DNA of 64,000 nt from Candidatus Bacteroides merdavium (GTDB lineage Bacteria > Bacteroidota > Bacteroidia > Bacteroidales > Bacteroidaceae), in the NCBI GenBank assembly GCA_019116805.1, contig DXAV01000008.1, positions 1 to 64,000 on the forward strand. Reading direction: 5' to 3'. The notes beneath the pieces were generated by a model. It did no database searches. It was not told the DNA's origin and saw nothing but the letters and a program-made list of their open reading frames with translations. This document shows positions 9,364 to 17,743 of the stretch, piece after piece. The translations under genes and the position numbers were made by a program. Every line of letters starts with the position of its first letter. Within the stretch, counting starts at the first letter, position 1.

Positions 9364-9441
9364 GGAATGAGGAATGAAGAATGACAACCGTTCTTCATTC
9401 TCCATTCTCAATTCTTCATTCTTAATTCTTCATTCTTAATT
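9350..9441. repeat. Long hairpin repeat C1 (AATGAAG units)
   Basis: The left arm (9350-9384) is a 7-bp-period run of GAATGAA/GAATGAG units. The right arm (9391-9441) is the inverted run of ATTCTTC units. The left arm includes the hpt stop codon. The right arm ends 6 bp before the adk start codon, so the hairpin fills the whole spacer. Confidence 0.85.
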
Positions 9442-9446
9442 AAAAT

Positions 9447-10019
9447 ATGCTGAACATTGTAATTTTCGGTGCCCCCGGCTCTGGCAAGGGCACACAAAGC
9501 GAGAGAATTGTAGCAAAGTATGGCATCAACCACATCTCCACGGGTGACGTGCTGCGTGCCGAAATAAAGAACGGAACCGAGCTGGGCAAGACAGCCAAGG
9601 GTTACATCGACCAGGGCCAGCTCCTCCCCGACAACCTGATTATCGACATCCTGGCTTCCACGCTGGACAGCTTCAAGGATTCGAAAGGCGTCATCTTCGA
9701 CGGCTTCCCCCGCACCATCGCACAGGCCGAAGCCCTGAAGAAGATGCTGGCCGAACGCGGACAGCAGGTGAGCGTGATGCTCGACCTCGACGTGCCCGAA
9801 GACGAACTGATGAAGCGCCTCATCCTGCGCGGACAGCAGTCGGGCCGTGCCGACGACAACGAGGAAACCATCAAGAAACGCCTCACCGTTTATCACAGCC
9901 AGACCGCTCCGCTCATCGACTGGTACAAGCAGGAAGGCCTCTACGCCCACATCAACGGACTGGGCGAGCTGGAGACCATCACAGCAGACATCTGTAAGGC
10001 GGTTGATGCAGTGAAGTAA
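9447..10019 (+). CDS. adk: Adenylate kinase
   Basis: This 190-residue enzyme interconverts AMP, ADP and ATP. The P-loop GAPGSGKGTQ is at residues 7-16, and FDGFPRTIAQA marks the AMP-binding region. It is the short form, whose LID is reduced to a few residues (GRADDN), as usual in Bacteroidetes. Its start codon follows hairpin C1 by only a few bases. A strong hairpin terminator follows the gene. Confidence 0.97.
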   Translation: MLNIVIFGAPGSGKGTQSERIVAKYGINHISTGDVLRAEIKNGTELGKTAKGYIDQGQLLPDNLIIDILASTLDSFKDSKGVIFDGFPRTIAQAEALKKMLAERGQQVSVMLDLDVPEDELMKRLILRGQQSGRADDNEETIKKRLTVYHSQTAPLIDWYKQEGLYAHINGLGELETITADICKAVDAVK

Positions 10020-10041
10020 GCGCTTCTCGCTCCAAAGAAAC

Positions 10042-10076
10042 AAAAAATGCACCCACTGCGGTGCATTTTTTGTTTT
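10042..10076 (+). terminator. Rho-independent terminator of adk
   Basis: The 12-bp stem AAAAAATGCACC (10042-10053) pairs with GGTGCATTTTTT (10060-10071) across a 6-base loop and runs into a T-rich tail. It ends the hpt-adk unit. Confidence 0.9.
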
Positions 10077-10129
10077 ATCTTCCAGAAGGATAAGCAAACC
10101 GAAAAAGTTTCAAAAATTGTCATAACAAT

Positions 10130-10238
10130 GAAACTACTAGTTTCAAACTTCTTCCATTTCTTGAAACCATCGATTTCATTGAACGGAACCACTGGTTTCA
10201 TTGAACGAAAGCACCGATTTCATTGAACAAAAGCATCC
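10130..10238. repeat. 22-bp-period palindromic array R3
   Basis: Units start at 10163, 10185 and 10207, each 22 bp, with the pattern GAAACC..GATTTC followed by the identical spacer ATTGAAC. A related palindrome starts at 10130, 33 bp earlier (1.5 periods), and a partial unit starts at 10229. It lies between the adk terminator and the obgE promoter. Confidence 0.8.
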
Positions 10239-10298
10239 CCCCCGAGCATACACGCAAGCACAATCTATCAACATCACTGCATTATGGAAATTTATTCG

Positions 10299-10306
10299 TA
10301 TCTTTG
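10299..10306 (+). promoter_or_regulatory. -7 element before obgE
   Basis: TATCTTTG fits the Bacteroides -7 consensus and lies 27 bp before the obgE start. The rest of the adk-obgE interval is filled by the adk terminator and array R3. Confidence 0.5.
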
Positions 10307-10333
10307 CCAACGCATCTATAATATTATAGCATT

Positions 10334-11515
10334 ATGGCAGAATCAAATTTTGTTGATTACGTAAAGATATACTGCCGCTCGGGCAAGGGCGGCCGTGGTT
10401 CCACACACATGCGCCGCGCCAAGTACGTGCCCAACGGAGGGCCTGACGGTGGCGACGGCGGACGAGGCGGGCACGTCATCCTGCGCGGGAACCGCAACTA
10501 CTGGACCCTGCTCCACCTGCGCTACGACCGCCACATCATGGCCGGTCACGGCGAAAGCGGCTCCAAGAACCGCAGCTTCGGCAAAGACGGCGAGGACAAG
10601 GTCATCGAAGTTCCCTGCGGCACGGTGGTTTACAACGCCGAGACGGGCGAGTACATCTGCGACGTCACCGAGCACGGACAGGAGGTCATCCTGCTGAAAG
10701 GAGGACGCGGCGGACTGGGCAACTGGCACTTCAAGACGGCTACCCGTCAGGCTCCGCGCTTCGCACAGCCCGGCGAGCCGATGCAGGAGATGACCGTCAT
10801 CATGGAGCTGAAGCTGCTGGCCGACGTCGGACTGGTGGGCTTCCCCAACGCCGGCAAGTCAACTCTGCTCTCTGCCGTATCGTCGGCCCGTCCAAAGATA
10901 GCCAACTATCCCTTCACCACGATGGAGCCCAACCTGGGCATCGTGTCCTACCGTGAAGGCAAGTCGTTCGTCATGGCCGACATCCCCGGCATCATCGAAG
11001 GAGCCAGTGAAGGCCGCGGACTGGGTCTGCGCTTCCTGCGCCACATCGAACGCAACTCGCTGTTGCTCTTCATGGTACCCGCCGACAGCGACGACATCAC
11101 CAAGGAATACAACATCCTGCTGAACGAGTTGAAGAACTTCAACCCCGAAATGCTGGACAAGCAGCGCGTACTGGCCATCACCAAGTGCGACATGCTGGAC
11201 CAGGAGCTGATGGACGAGATAGAGCCGACCCTGCCCCAGGACGTACCCCACGTATTCATCTCCGCCATCTCGGGCCTCGGCATCAACGTACTGAAGGATA
11301 TCCTGTGGGAAGAGCTGAACAAGGAGAGCAACAAGATTGAAGGCAAGATAGAAAGCATCGCCCACCGCCCCAAGGACATGAGCCACCTGAAGGAGGAGCT
11401 GGCCGACGAAGGCGAAGACGAGGACCTCAGCATCGAGTATGTAGACGAGGACGACATCGAAGACCTCGAAGACTTCGAATACGAAGAAGAGGACTGGGAG
11501 GACGACAAGCAATGA
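10334..11515 (+). CDS. obgE: GTPase Obg/CgtA
   Basis: The protein is a 393-residue ribosome-associated GTPase acting in large-subunit assembly and stress control. Residues 1-158 form the glycine-rich Obg fold. The G domain starts with the P-loop GFPNAGKS at 169-176, followed by [12 protein letters not shown] and DIPGIIEGA. The C-terminal 50 residues are strongly acidic (runs of E and D), a variable tail common in this family. The stop codon overlaps the start of pgeF in ATGA, so the two are translationally coupled. Confidence 0.97.
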   Translation: MAESNFVDYVKIYCRSGKGGRGSTHMRRAKYVPNGGPDGGDGGRGGHVILRGNRNYWTLLHLRYDRHIMAGHGESGSKNRSFGKDGEDKVIEVPCGTVVYNAETGEYICDVTEHGQEVILLKGGRGGLGNWHFKTATRQAPRFAQPGEPMQEMTVIMELKLLADVGLVGFPNAGKSTLLSAVSSARPKIANYPFTTMEPNLGIVSYREGKSFVMADIPGIIEGASEGRGLGLRFLRHIERNSLLLFMVPADSDDITKEYNILLNELKNFNPEMLDKQRVLAITKCDMLDQELMDEIEPTLPQDVPHVFISAISGLGINVLKDILWEELNKESNKIEGKIESIAHRPKDMSHLKEELADEGEDEDLSIEYVDEDDIEDLEDFEYEEEDWEDDKQ

Positions 11516-12330
11516 GCCGCCTCAGCCCCGACAAACGAATGTTGGAGTATGCATTAAACGATGCATGCTCCGACATTTTTGCTTTCAGCACCACCCGCCA
11601 CGGCGGCGTAAGCACAGGCACCTACGCCTCGCTGAACTGCACACCCTACACAGGCGACTCGACCGAGAACGTCCTCCGCAACCAGGAACTACTCCTGCAA
11701 GCCCTGCCGCAACGCCCCCAGAAGATCGTCATCCCCTGGCAGACGCACGGCACGGCCTTCCTCGTCATTGATGCCGACTATTTGCAGGCCGACCCGCAGA
11801 CACGCCATGAACGCCTGCAAGGCATCGACGCCCTCATCACCCGCGAGCGGGGTATCTGCCTCTGCATCTCGACGGCCGACTGCATTCCTATTCTATTGTA
11901 TGACCAAAGGCACCGCGCCGTCGCCGCCGTCCATGCCGGCTGGCGGGGAACAGTGAGCCGCATCGCCCTGCACACGTTGGAAAGGATGCAGGAACTCTAC
12001 GGTACAGAGGGCAGGGACGTGCAGGCCGTCATCGGCCCCGGTATCTCGCTTGCCGCCTTCGAGGTGGGCGAAGAGGTGTACGAGGCCTTCCGCGCCGCCG
12101 ACTTCCCCATGCCTTACATCGCCGAATGGCACAACGACACCCACAAGCATCACATCGACCTATGGGCCGCCAACCAGCTGCAACTGCTGGACTTCGGTCT
12201 GCCCGACACGCAGATAGAGACCGCCGGCATCTGTACCTATACCCGCCGTGAAGACTTCTTCTCCGCCCGCAGGCTGGGAATCAAATCGGGCAGGATGCTG
12301 TCGGGAATCATGATGAAGAGCTATGAGTGA
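11512..12330 (+). CDS. pgeF: Purine nucleoside phosphorylase / polyphenol oxidase family (YfiH, laccase domain)
   Basis: This 272-residue protein has the YfiH (DUF152) fold. The zinc ligands His79, Cys124 and His141 align with His71/Cys107/His124 of E. coli YfiH. The family has been reported to act on purine nucleosides and, in E. coli, to help edit peptidoglycan precursors; the role here is inferred. It is coupled to obgE by a 4-bp overlap. Its last residues (KSYE) and stop codon fall in the left arm of hairpin B1. Confidence 0.88.
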   Translation: MSRLSPDKRMLEYALNDACSDIFAFSTTRHGGVSTGTYASLNCTPYTGDSTENVLRNQELLLQALPQRPQKIVIPWQTHGTAFLVIDADYLQADPQTRHERLQGIDALITRERGICLCISTADCIPILLYDQRHRAVAAVHAGWRGTVSRIALHTLERMQELYGTEGRDVQAVIGPGISLAAFEVGEEVYEAFRAADFPMPYIAEWHNDTHKHHIDLWAANQLQLLDFGLPDTQIETAGICTYTRREDFFSARRLGIKSGRMLSGIMMKSYE

Positions 12331-12404
12331 CGAGCTACAAGCTACAAGTGACAAGTAATTGCGCAACCCACTCGTCACTCGTAGCTTGTAGCTCGTAGCT
12401 AATT
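12318..12404. repeat. Long hairpin repeat B1 (GAGCTAC/AAGCTAC units)
   Basis: The left arm (about 12318-12359) repeats 7-bp units such as GAGCTAC, AAGCTAC and AAGTGAC. The right arm (about 12370-12401) is the inverted run (CTCGTCA, CTCGTAG, CTTGTAG). The left arm contains the pgeF stop codon. This is the intact hairpin form of the repeat whose arms flank the four-helix-bundle gene at 14.3 kb. Confidence 0.85.
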
Positions 12405-12426
12405 ACAAACTAAAAACTTAAGTACT

Positions 12427-13095
12427 ATGTACAACCTCACCGTATCCGAAGAGCTGAAATCGCGCTGCCCCGAATACCGCGGAGCAGCCGTCTATGCCGA
12501 AGTGACCAATACGCTCCACAGCGATGGACTTTGGCAGGAAATAAACGCCTTTACCGAAGAACTGCGTGCCGCCGACACGACCGAAGGCATCAAGCACCAA
12601 CCCGCCATTGCCGCCACCCGCGAAGCCTACAAACGCTGCGGCAAGGACCCCAGCCGTTACCGTCCCTCTGCCGAGGCCCTACGCCGGCGTCTGCTCCGCG
12701 GGTTGGAACTCTATCAGATTGATACGCTGGTGGACCTCATCAACCTCGTCTCCCTGCGCACGGGCTACAGCATCGGAGGCTTTGATGCCGACAAGATACA
12801 GGGCACCAACCTCTGCCTGGGCATCGGACGGGCCGAAGAACCGTTCGAGGGCATCGGCCGCGGCGTGCTCAACATTGAAGGCCTGCCCGTCTTCCGCGAC
12901 GCCGTGGGTGGCATCGGTACTCCCACCAGCGACAATGAACGCACCAAGATGGACGTCGGTACCCGCCACATTCTGGCCATCATCAACGGCTACGACGGCG
13001 ACACGAACCGCCTGCAACAGGCTGCTGAGATGACGCAGGAACTCTTACGGAAGTATGCATCGTCCGACGGAGGAACAGTCCAGCTATTCGGATAA
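12427..13095 (+). CDS. B3/B4 domain protein (PheT-like editing domain)
   Basis: The 222-residue protein consists of a B3/B4 domain, the module that performs editing in the beta subunit of phenylalanyl-tRNA synthetase. Characteristic phrases are KRCGKDPSRYRPSAEAL near residue 65 and DTLVDLINLVSLRTGYSIGG near residue 100. Free-standing copies are thought to clear mischarged tRNA or bind nucleic acid, but this is not shown for this protein. It stands alone between hairpin B1 and the phoH promoter. Confidence 0.82.
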   Translation: MYNLTVSEELKSRCPEYRGAAVYAEVTNTLHSDGLWQEINAFTEELRAADTTEGIKHQPAIAATREAYKRCGKDPSRYRPSAEALRRRLLRGLELYQIDTLVDLINLVSLRTGYSIGGFDADKIQGTNLCLGIGRAEEPFEGIGRGVLNIEGLPVFRDAVGGIGTPTSDNERTKMDVGTRHILAIINGYDGDTNRLQQAAEMTQELLRKYASSDGGTVQLFG

Positions 13096-13210
13096 CAGTA
13101 GTTCCCATTCAAAAAGTCCGGCAAAATCAAAGAAGTGTCCAAAGCTTTCACTAACTTTTAATAAGACAGGAGGCGGTTCGGCATAGCCAAACCAGAAAAC
13201 TTCGTTTTCG

Positions 13211-13242
13211 TTTGTCTCTGCGCTCACCTTTCACTATCTTTG
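13211..13242 (+). promoter_or_regulatory. Promoter of phoH
   Basis: TTTG (13211-13214) and TATCTTTG (13235-13242) are separated by 20 bp, a full match to the Bacteroides -33/-7 arrangement. Transcription would start near 13249, giving a leader of about 30 bases. Confidence 0.75.
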
Positions 13243-13280
13243 CAGTGAAAAGAGTTACAAGCTGATAACCTATATAAAGA

Positions 13281-14231
13281 ATGATAGAAAAACTGATTGT
13301 CCTCGAAGATATCGACCCCGTCATCTTTTACGGCGTGAACAACGCCAACATGCAGTTGATAAAAGCCCTCTATCCCAAACTGCGCATTGTGGCGCGCGGC
13401 AACGTCATCAAGGTGCTGGGCGATGAAGAAGAAATGTGTGCCTTCGAAGAAAACATCGTCAAGCTGGAGAAGCATTGTGCCGAATACAACTCGCTGAAAG
13501 AGGAAGCCATCATCGACATCATCAAAGGCAATGCCCCACAGGCAGAGAAGAGTGGTAACGTCATCGTGTTCAGCGTGACGGGCAAGCCCATCATCCCCCG
13601 AAGCGAAAACCAACAGAAGCTGGTGGATGCCTTCCACAAGAACGACATGGTGTTTGCCATCGGCCCGGCCGGATCGGGCAAAACCTACACAGCCATCGCA
13701 CTGGCCGTTCGTGCCTTGAAGAACAAGGAAATCAAAAAAATCATTCTCAGCCGCCCCGCCGTGGAAGCAGGCGAGAAGCTCGGCTTCCTGCCCGGCGACA
13801 TGAAGGACAAGATAGACCCGTACCTGCAACCGCTCTACGACGCCTTGCAGGACATGATACCCGCCGCCAAGCTAAAGGAATACATGGAACTGAACATTAT
13901 CCAAATAGCTCCGCTGGCCTTCATGCGCGGACGTACACTGAACGATGCCGTCGTCATCCTCGACGAAGCCCAGAACACCACCACCGCCCAAATCAAGATG
14001 TTCCTCACCCGCATGGGCATGAACACCAAGATGATTGTGACGGGTGACATGACACAGATTGACCTCCCCTCCTCGCAAACCTCCGGCCTCGTACAGGCCC
14101 TGAAGATACTGAAGGGTGTGAAGGGCATCAGCTTCATCGAACTGAACAAGAAGGATATCGTCCGTCACAAGCTGGTGACACAGATTGTGGAGGCATACGA
14201 GAAGTTTGAAGCAGCTACGAGCTACAAGTAA
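13281..14231 (+). CDS. phoH: PhoH family ATPase
   Basis: This 316-residue cytoplasmic ATPase belongs to the PhoH group, related to superfamily I helicases and often linked to RNA metabolism. The P-loop GPAGSGKT is at 128-135, and Walker B VVILDEAQNT is near residue 225. The final residues AATSYK and the stop codon are encoded by the outer 17-bp end (14212-14228) of repeat family B, so the tail has apparently been replaced by the repeat. Confidence 0.93.
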   Translation: MIEKLIVLEDIDPVIFYGVNNANMQLIKALYPKLRIVARGNVIKVLGDEEEMCAFEENIVKLEKHCAEYNSLKEEAIIDIIKGNAPQAEKSGNVIVFSVTGKPIIPRSENQQKLVDAFHKNDMVFAIGPAGSGKTYTAIALAVRALKNKEIKKIILSRPAVEAGEKLGFLPGDMKDKIDPYLQPLYDALQDMIPAAKLKEYMELNIIQIAPLAFMRGRTLNDAVVILDEAQNTTTAQIKMFLTRMGMNTKMIVTGDMTQIDLPSSQTSGLVQALKILKGVKGISFIELNKKDIVRHKLVTQIVEAYEKFEAATSYK

Positions 14232-14709
14232 GAAAGATATAGTGAATGAAAAAGAAGGAACAAGTGGTGAGGCGACCACAGCGTCCCCTGCTCATAACTA
14301 AATAAAAAACATGGCAGAGATAAAGACACATAAAGACTTGCTCGTTTGGAAAAAAGGCATTGATTTGGTAGAGCAAATTTATAAGTTTACCAAACAATTT
14401 CCCAAAGAAGAGCTTTATGGCATCACCAATCAGATGAGACGTTGTGCAGTTTCTATCCCTGCCAATATTGCAGAAGGATCCGGACGTAAGAATAAGGCTG
14501 AATTTATACAATTTCTGCACATTGCACTCGGCTCGGCAAGCGAACTTGAGACTCATTTAATTATTTCACAGAGGCTTGGATTCCTTTCAATTAACTCATA
14601 CGATGAAATAATGAATGCCCTGAACGAAATCATAAAAATGATTTGCGGACTCATAAACTCCCTAAACTCCACTCGTAGCTCGTAGCTTGTAGCTTGTAGC
14701 TCGTAGCTG
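14212..14709. mobile_element. Candidate cassette: four-helix-bundle gene between inverted B-repeat arms
   Basis: The 17-bp sequence CAGCTACGAGCTACAAG at 14212-14228 occurs as its perfect inverted copy at 14693-14709. The right end extends inward as further 7-bp units to about 14672. Between the ends is one gene of visibly lower GC than its neighbours. Elsewhere (12.3, 23.9 and 44.0 kb) the same arms lie close together as a hairpin with no gene. This looks like a gene inserted in the loop of a repeat hairpin, or an autonomous element whose gene-free derivatives are scattered nearby. No transposase or target-site duplication was seen. Confidence 0.5.
14311..14685 (+). CDS. Four-helix-bundle protein, S23/IVP family
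   Basis: The 124-residue protein is all-helical. The phrases KDLLVWKKGIDLVEQIYK, RRCAVSIPANIAEG and IALGSASELETHL are typical of the S23-like four-helix-bundle family (TIGR02436). Relatives are encoded in intervening sequences of 23S rRNA genes in some bacteria and resemble Avd, the accessory protein of diversity-generating retroelements. No reverse transcriptase is nearby. The gene is AT-richer than its surroundings and sits between inverted arms of repeat B. Its last residues (TRSS) and stop codon are repeat-encoded. Function is unknown. Confidence 0.85.
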   Translation: MAEIKTHKDLLVWKKGIDLVEQIYKFTKQFPKEELYGITNQMRRCAVSIPANIAEGSGRKNKAEFIQFLHIALGSASELETHLIISQRLGFLSINSYDEIMNALNEIIKMICGLINSLNSTRSS

Positions 14710-14748
14710 ACTAAAAACGAATAAACTAACAACTAAATACTAAAAGAC

Positions 14749-15693
14749 ATGAAAGCATTAACTAAAACTGATTACAACTTTCCCGGACAGAAGAGTGTCT
14801 ATCACGGAAAAGTACGCGACGTGTACAACATCAACGGCGAGAAGCTCGTCATGGTAGCAACCGACCGTATCTCAGCCTTCGACGTCATCCTGCCGAAAGG
14901 TATCCCCTTCAAGGGCCAGATGCTGAACCAGATTGCCGCCAAGTTCCTCGATGCCACAACCGACATCTGCCCCAACTGGAAGCTGGCTACACCCGACCCA
15001 ATGGTGACCGTCGGCGTGATGTGTGAAGGTTTCCCAGTAGAAATGATTGTACGCGGTTACCTCTGCGGTTCAGCCTGGCGTGCCTACAAGAGCGGTGTGC
15101 GCGAAATCTGTGGCGTACGTCTGCCCGAAGGCATGAAGGAAAACCAGAAGTTCCCCGAGCCCATCATCACCCCGACCACCAAAGCCGAAATCGGTGAACA
15201 CGACGCCGACATCTCCAAGGAAGAAATCCTGGCCAAGGGTCTGGCTACTCCCGAAGAATATGCTCTGCTAGAGAAATATACACTGGCCCTCTTCAAGCGC
15301 GGTACAGAAATTGCAGCCGAGCGTGGCCTCATCCTGGTAGATACGAAATACGAATTCGGCAAGCACAACGGCCAGATCTATCTGATGGACGAAATCCATA
15401 CACCCGACTCCAGCCGCTACTTCTACAGCGAAGGCTACGAAGAGCGTTTCGAGAAAGGCGAACCCCAGAAGCAGCTCTCCAAGGAATTCGTACGCGAATG
15501 GCTGATGGACAACGGCTTCCAGGGCAAGGAAGGCCAGCAGGTTCCCGAGATGACTGACGAAATCGTGACCTCTATCAGCGAACGCTATATCGAACTGTAC
15601 GAGCACATCACCGGCGAAAAATTCGTTCGCGAAGCCGCTGAAGACATTGCTGCCCGTATCGAAAAGAATGTGACAGAATACCTGAGCAAGTAA
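14749..15693 (+). CDS. purC: Phosphoribosylaminoimidazole-succinocarboxamide synthase
   Basis: This 314-residue SAICAR synthetase joins aspartate to CAIR in purine synthesis. Visible family motifs are YHGKVRDVY (ATP site) near residue 18, [13 protein letters not shown] near 39 and VDTKYEFG near 200. Length matches the longer Bacteroidales and eukaryote-like form. It starts 40 bp after the right end of the B-repeat cassette. purM is 5 kb downstream, so the purine genes are scattered. Confidence 0.95.
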   Translation: MKALTKTDYNFPGQKSVYHGKVRDVYNINGEKLVMVATDRISAFDVILPKGIPFKGQMLNQIAAKFLDATTDICPNWKLATPDPMVTVGVMCEGFPVEMIVRGYLCGSAWRAYKSGVREICGVRLPEGMKENQKFPEPIITPTTKAEIGEHDADISKEEILAKGLATPEEYALLEKYTLALFKRGTEIAAERGLILVDTKYEFGKHNGQIYLMDEIHTPDSSRYFYSEGYEERFEKGEPQKQLSKEFVREWLMDNGFQGKEGQQVPEMTDEIVTSISERYIELYEHITGEKFVREAAEDIAARIEKNVTEYLSK

Positions 15694-15733
15694 TACAAGA
15701 TTACTGGAAGTATATCTGTTTCTGACATTTATT

Positions 15734-15792
15734 GATGCGGATTATGCGGAATAGTACGGATTTTATCATCCATATTCCACGTAATCCGCATC
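15734..15792. repeat. Long hairpin repeat A2 (GCGGATTA units)
   Basis: The left arm GATGCGGATTATGCGGAAT (15734-15752) pairs with the inverted right arm, which ends GTAATCCGCATC (15781-15792), with imperfections in the middle. It follows purC and belongs to the same family as A1, A3 and A4, with different base substitutions in the unit. Confidence 0.7.
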
Positions 15793-15813
15793 TGCTTTAT
15801 TTATATAAGCCTG

Positions 15814-16027
15814 TCAGCGCAACATCACCATGCGGCGCAGGATGATTTCTTGTACTGCCTCTTCTGGCCGCCAGGCAAAAAAGAATTATCTATCAGTTCG
15901 AACCACTCGGGCAGCGCACGACTGAAGTGGCGTGCCAGGTTTTCGATGACCTTCTCGTCCATGCCCAAAGCAGTGATGGCCTTGTAACAGTCGGCTTTGC
16001 CTGCTATCCAACAGAACACCACCACCT
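15814..16027 (-). pseudogene. Relic of a hipA-like toxin kinase (C-terminal fragment)
   Basis: An open stretch on the minus strand encodes a segment resembling the C-terminal end of HipA-like kinases (ALGMDEKVIENLARHFS, then WFELIDNSFLP). A one-base frameshift follows near 15850-15870: the expected ending (EAVQEIILRRMVMLR and stop) continues in another frame and stops at 15814. No N-terminal kinase part or hipB antitoxin gene remains upstream, only the operators. HipA assignment rests on recall of the C-terminal pattern. Confidence 0.5.
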
Positions 16028-16039
16028 CCCAGACATTGA

Positions 16040-16059
16040 TTATACCTGTATGGGTATAA
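16040..16059 (-). promoter_or_regulatory. Palindromic operator O1 of a lost hipBA-like module
   Basis: TTATACC-N6-GGGTATAA at 16040-16059 is an imperfect palindrome matching O2 42 bp away. The arrangement resembles the tandem operators bound by HipB-type repressors upstream of hipBA. The downstream gene is now only a fragment. Confidence 0.6.
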
Positions 16060-16081
16060 TTTATCTATATCCATCCATATT

Positions 16082-16108
16082 TATACCCAAACGGGTATAG
16101 CAAAAGTA
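16082..16108 (-). promoter_or_regulatory. Palindromic operator O2 with adjoining -7 element
   Basis: TATACCC-N4-GGGTATA at 16082-16099 is a near-perfect palindrome. TACTTTTG on the minus strand at 16108-16101 fits a -7 element, placing the transcription start inside the operator, as expected for an autorepressed toxin-antitoxin promoter reading left. It may still be bound by a repressor from another locus. Confidence 0.6.
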
Positions 16109-16203
16109 TAAATCTGAGCCGATTTACAGTTCCTGTGGGAACAGAAAGTAATGGATATGTTGGAAAATACACCACAAGTGACACACGGAACTACATATTT
16201 TTT

Positions 16204-16211
16204 TAACTTTG
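16204..16211 (+). promoter_or_regulatory. -7 element before menG
   Basis: TAACTTTG lies 19 bp before the methyltransferase start codon. It would drive the menG-aroE-hydrolase unit. No convincing -33 element was found. Confidence 0.45.
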
Positions 16212-16230
16212 CGAAAAATATGCCAACAAC

Positions 16231-16968
16231 ATGGATTATCCGCAAGAACATATCAAGCCATATGGTGAAGAAGGAACGAAGGCTGTACAGGTGGAACGCA
16301 TGTTCAACCACATTGCTCCTACGTACGACCAACTGAACCATACCCTCTCGATAGGCATTGACCAAAGCTGGCGTAAGAAGGCCATCCGGATGCTCCGACC
16401 TTATAGTCCCAAGCAGATGTTGGATATAGCCACCGGCACCGGTGACTTTGCCATTCTGGCCTGTCGCGAACTACAGCCGCAATCGCTCGTCGGCGCCGAC
16501 ATCTCGGAAGGGATGATGGAGGTGGGCCGTGAGAAAGTACGGCAGGCAGGTCTCACGGACAAGATATCTTTCACCCGCGAAGACTGTACAGCACTTTCTT
16601 TTGCCGATGCCACGTTCGATGCAGTGACCGTCGCTTTCGGCGTCCGCAATTTCGAACATCTGGATACAGCGTTAGGCGAAATGTGCCGTGTGCTCCGTCC
16701 CGGAGGGCATCTGGTCATCCTTGAGTTGTCCACGCCCGTCCACTTTCCGATGAAGCAACTGTTCGCCCTCTACACTAAAATGGTGATGCCGCTCATTGGC
16801 AAGCTGATATCCAAGGACAACAGCGCCTACACCTACTTACCCGAAAGCATCCGCGCCTTCCCGCAAGGCGAAGTGATGCAGCAGGCTATCCGTAATGTCG
16901 GCTTTAGCCAAGTCTGCTTCCGACGGCTGACATTCGGCATCTGCACCCTATATTTTGCAACCAAATAA
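16231..16968 (+). CDS. menG: Demethylmenaquinone methyltransferase
   Basis: The 245-residue SAM-dependent enzyme methylates demethylmenaquinone in the last step of menaquinone synthesis. The SAM motif [12 protein letters not shown] is near residue 64, and [12 protein letters not shown] and [17 protein letters not shown] are UbiE/MenG signatures. Bacteroidales make menaquinone, so MenG is preferred over UbiE. aroE follows after 15 bp; shikimate feeds menaquinone through chorismate, so the pairing makes pathway sense. Confidence 0.93.
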   Translation: MDYPQEHIKPYGEEGTKAVQVERMFNHIAPTYDQLNHTLSIGIDQSWRKKAIRMLRPYSPKQMLDIATGTGDFAILACRELQPQSLVGADISEGMMEVGREKVRQAGLTDKISFTREDCTALSFADATFDAVTVAFGVRNFEHLDTALGEMCRVLRPGGHLVILELSTPVHFPMKQLFALYTKMVMPLIGKLISKDNSAYTYLPESIRAFPQGEVMQQAIRNVGFSQVCFRRLTFGICTLYFATK

Positions 16969-16983
16969 ATCTATCAGACGATT

Positions 16984-17730
16984 ATGGACAAATACGGTTT
17001 AATCGGTTATCCGCTGAAGCACTCATTCTCCATCGGATACTTCAATGAGAAATTTCAGGCGGAAAACATAGACGCCGAGTACGTGAACTTTGAAATTCCC
17101 CGTATCGAGGACTTCATGGAGGTGATTGAAGAAAATCCTAACTTGTGCGGACTGAACGTCACCATTCCCTATAAGGAACAAGTCATCCCCTATTTGGACG
17201 AACTGGACAAAGATACAGCCAAGATAGGAGCCGTAAACGTTATCAAAATCATCCGCCCGAGCAAGGGGAAAATAAAGCTGGTGGGGTACAATTCGGACAT
17301 CATCGGCTTCACCCAATCCATTGAACCGCTGCTGCAACCCCATCACACAAAGGCCCTCATCCTAGGTACCGGTGGCGCATCGAAAGCCGTCTATCACGGT
17401 TTGGCCAACCTGGGCATTCGGAGTACCTTCGTGTCGCGCACCAAAAAGAGTGACAACATATTGACCTACAGTGAGCTGACGCCTGAGATTATGCAGGAAC
17501 ACACCGTCATCGTCAACACCACCCCGCTAGGCATGTATCCCAAGGTGGACTTCTGTCCCGACATCCCCTACGACCAACTGACAACAAACCACTTACTTTA
17601 TGATTTGTTATACAATCCAAGTGAGACCCTCTTCATGAAGAAGGGCATGGAACGGGGAGCCACCGTAAAAAACGGACTGGAAATGCTCTTGCTCCAAGCC
17701 TTTGCCGCATGGGAAATCTGGCATAAATGA
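16984..17730 (+). CDS. aroE: Shikimate dehydrogenase
   Basis: The 248-residue NADP-dependent enzyme reduces 3-dehydroshikimate to shikimate. The substrate site is seen in GYPLKHSFS near residue 8 and GLNVTIPYKEQV near 55 (catalytic Lys in PYK). GTGGASKAVYHGL near 125 is the nucleotide-binding loop. It lies 15 bp after menG and 13 bp before the hydrolase, in one operon. Confidence 0.95.
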   Translation: MDKYGLIGYPLKHSFSIGYFNEKFQAENIDAEYVNFEIPRIEDFMEVIEENPNLCGLNVTIPYKEQVIPYLDELDKDTAKIGAVNVIKIIRPSKGKIKLVGYNSDIIGFTQSIEPLLQPHHTKALILGTGGASKAVYHGLANLGIRSTFVSRTKKSDNILTYSELTPEIMQEHTVIVNTTPLGMYPKVDFCPDIPYDQLTTNHLLYDLLYNPSETLFMKKGMERGATVKNGLEMLLLQAFAAWEIWHK

Positions 17731-17743
17731 CACTGATGACAAT

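Noticed and set aside
14311-14685. Four-helix-bundle gene as the accessory gene of a diversity-generating retroelement
   Set aside because: No reverse transcriptase, template repeat or variable target gene was found within the window.
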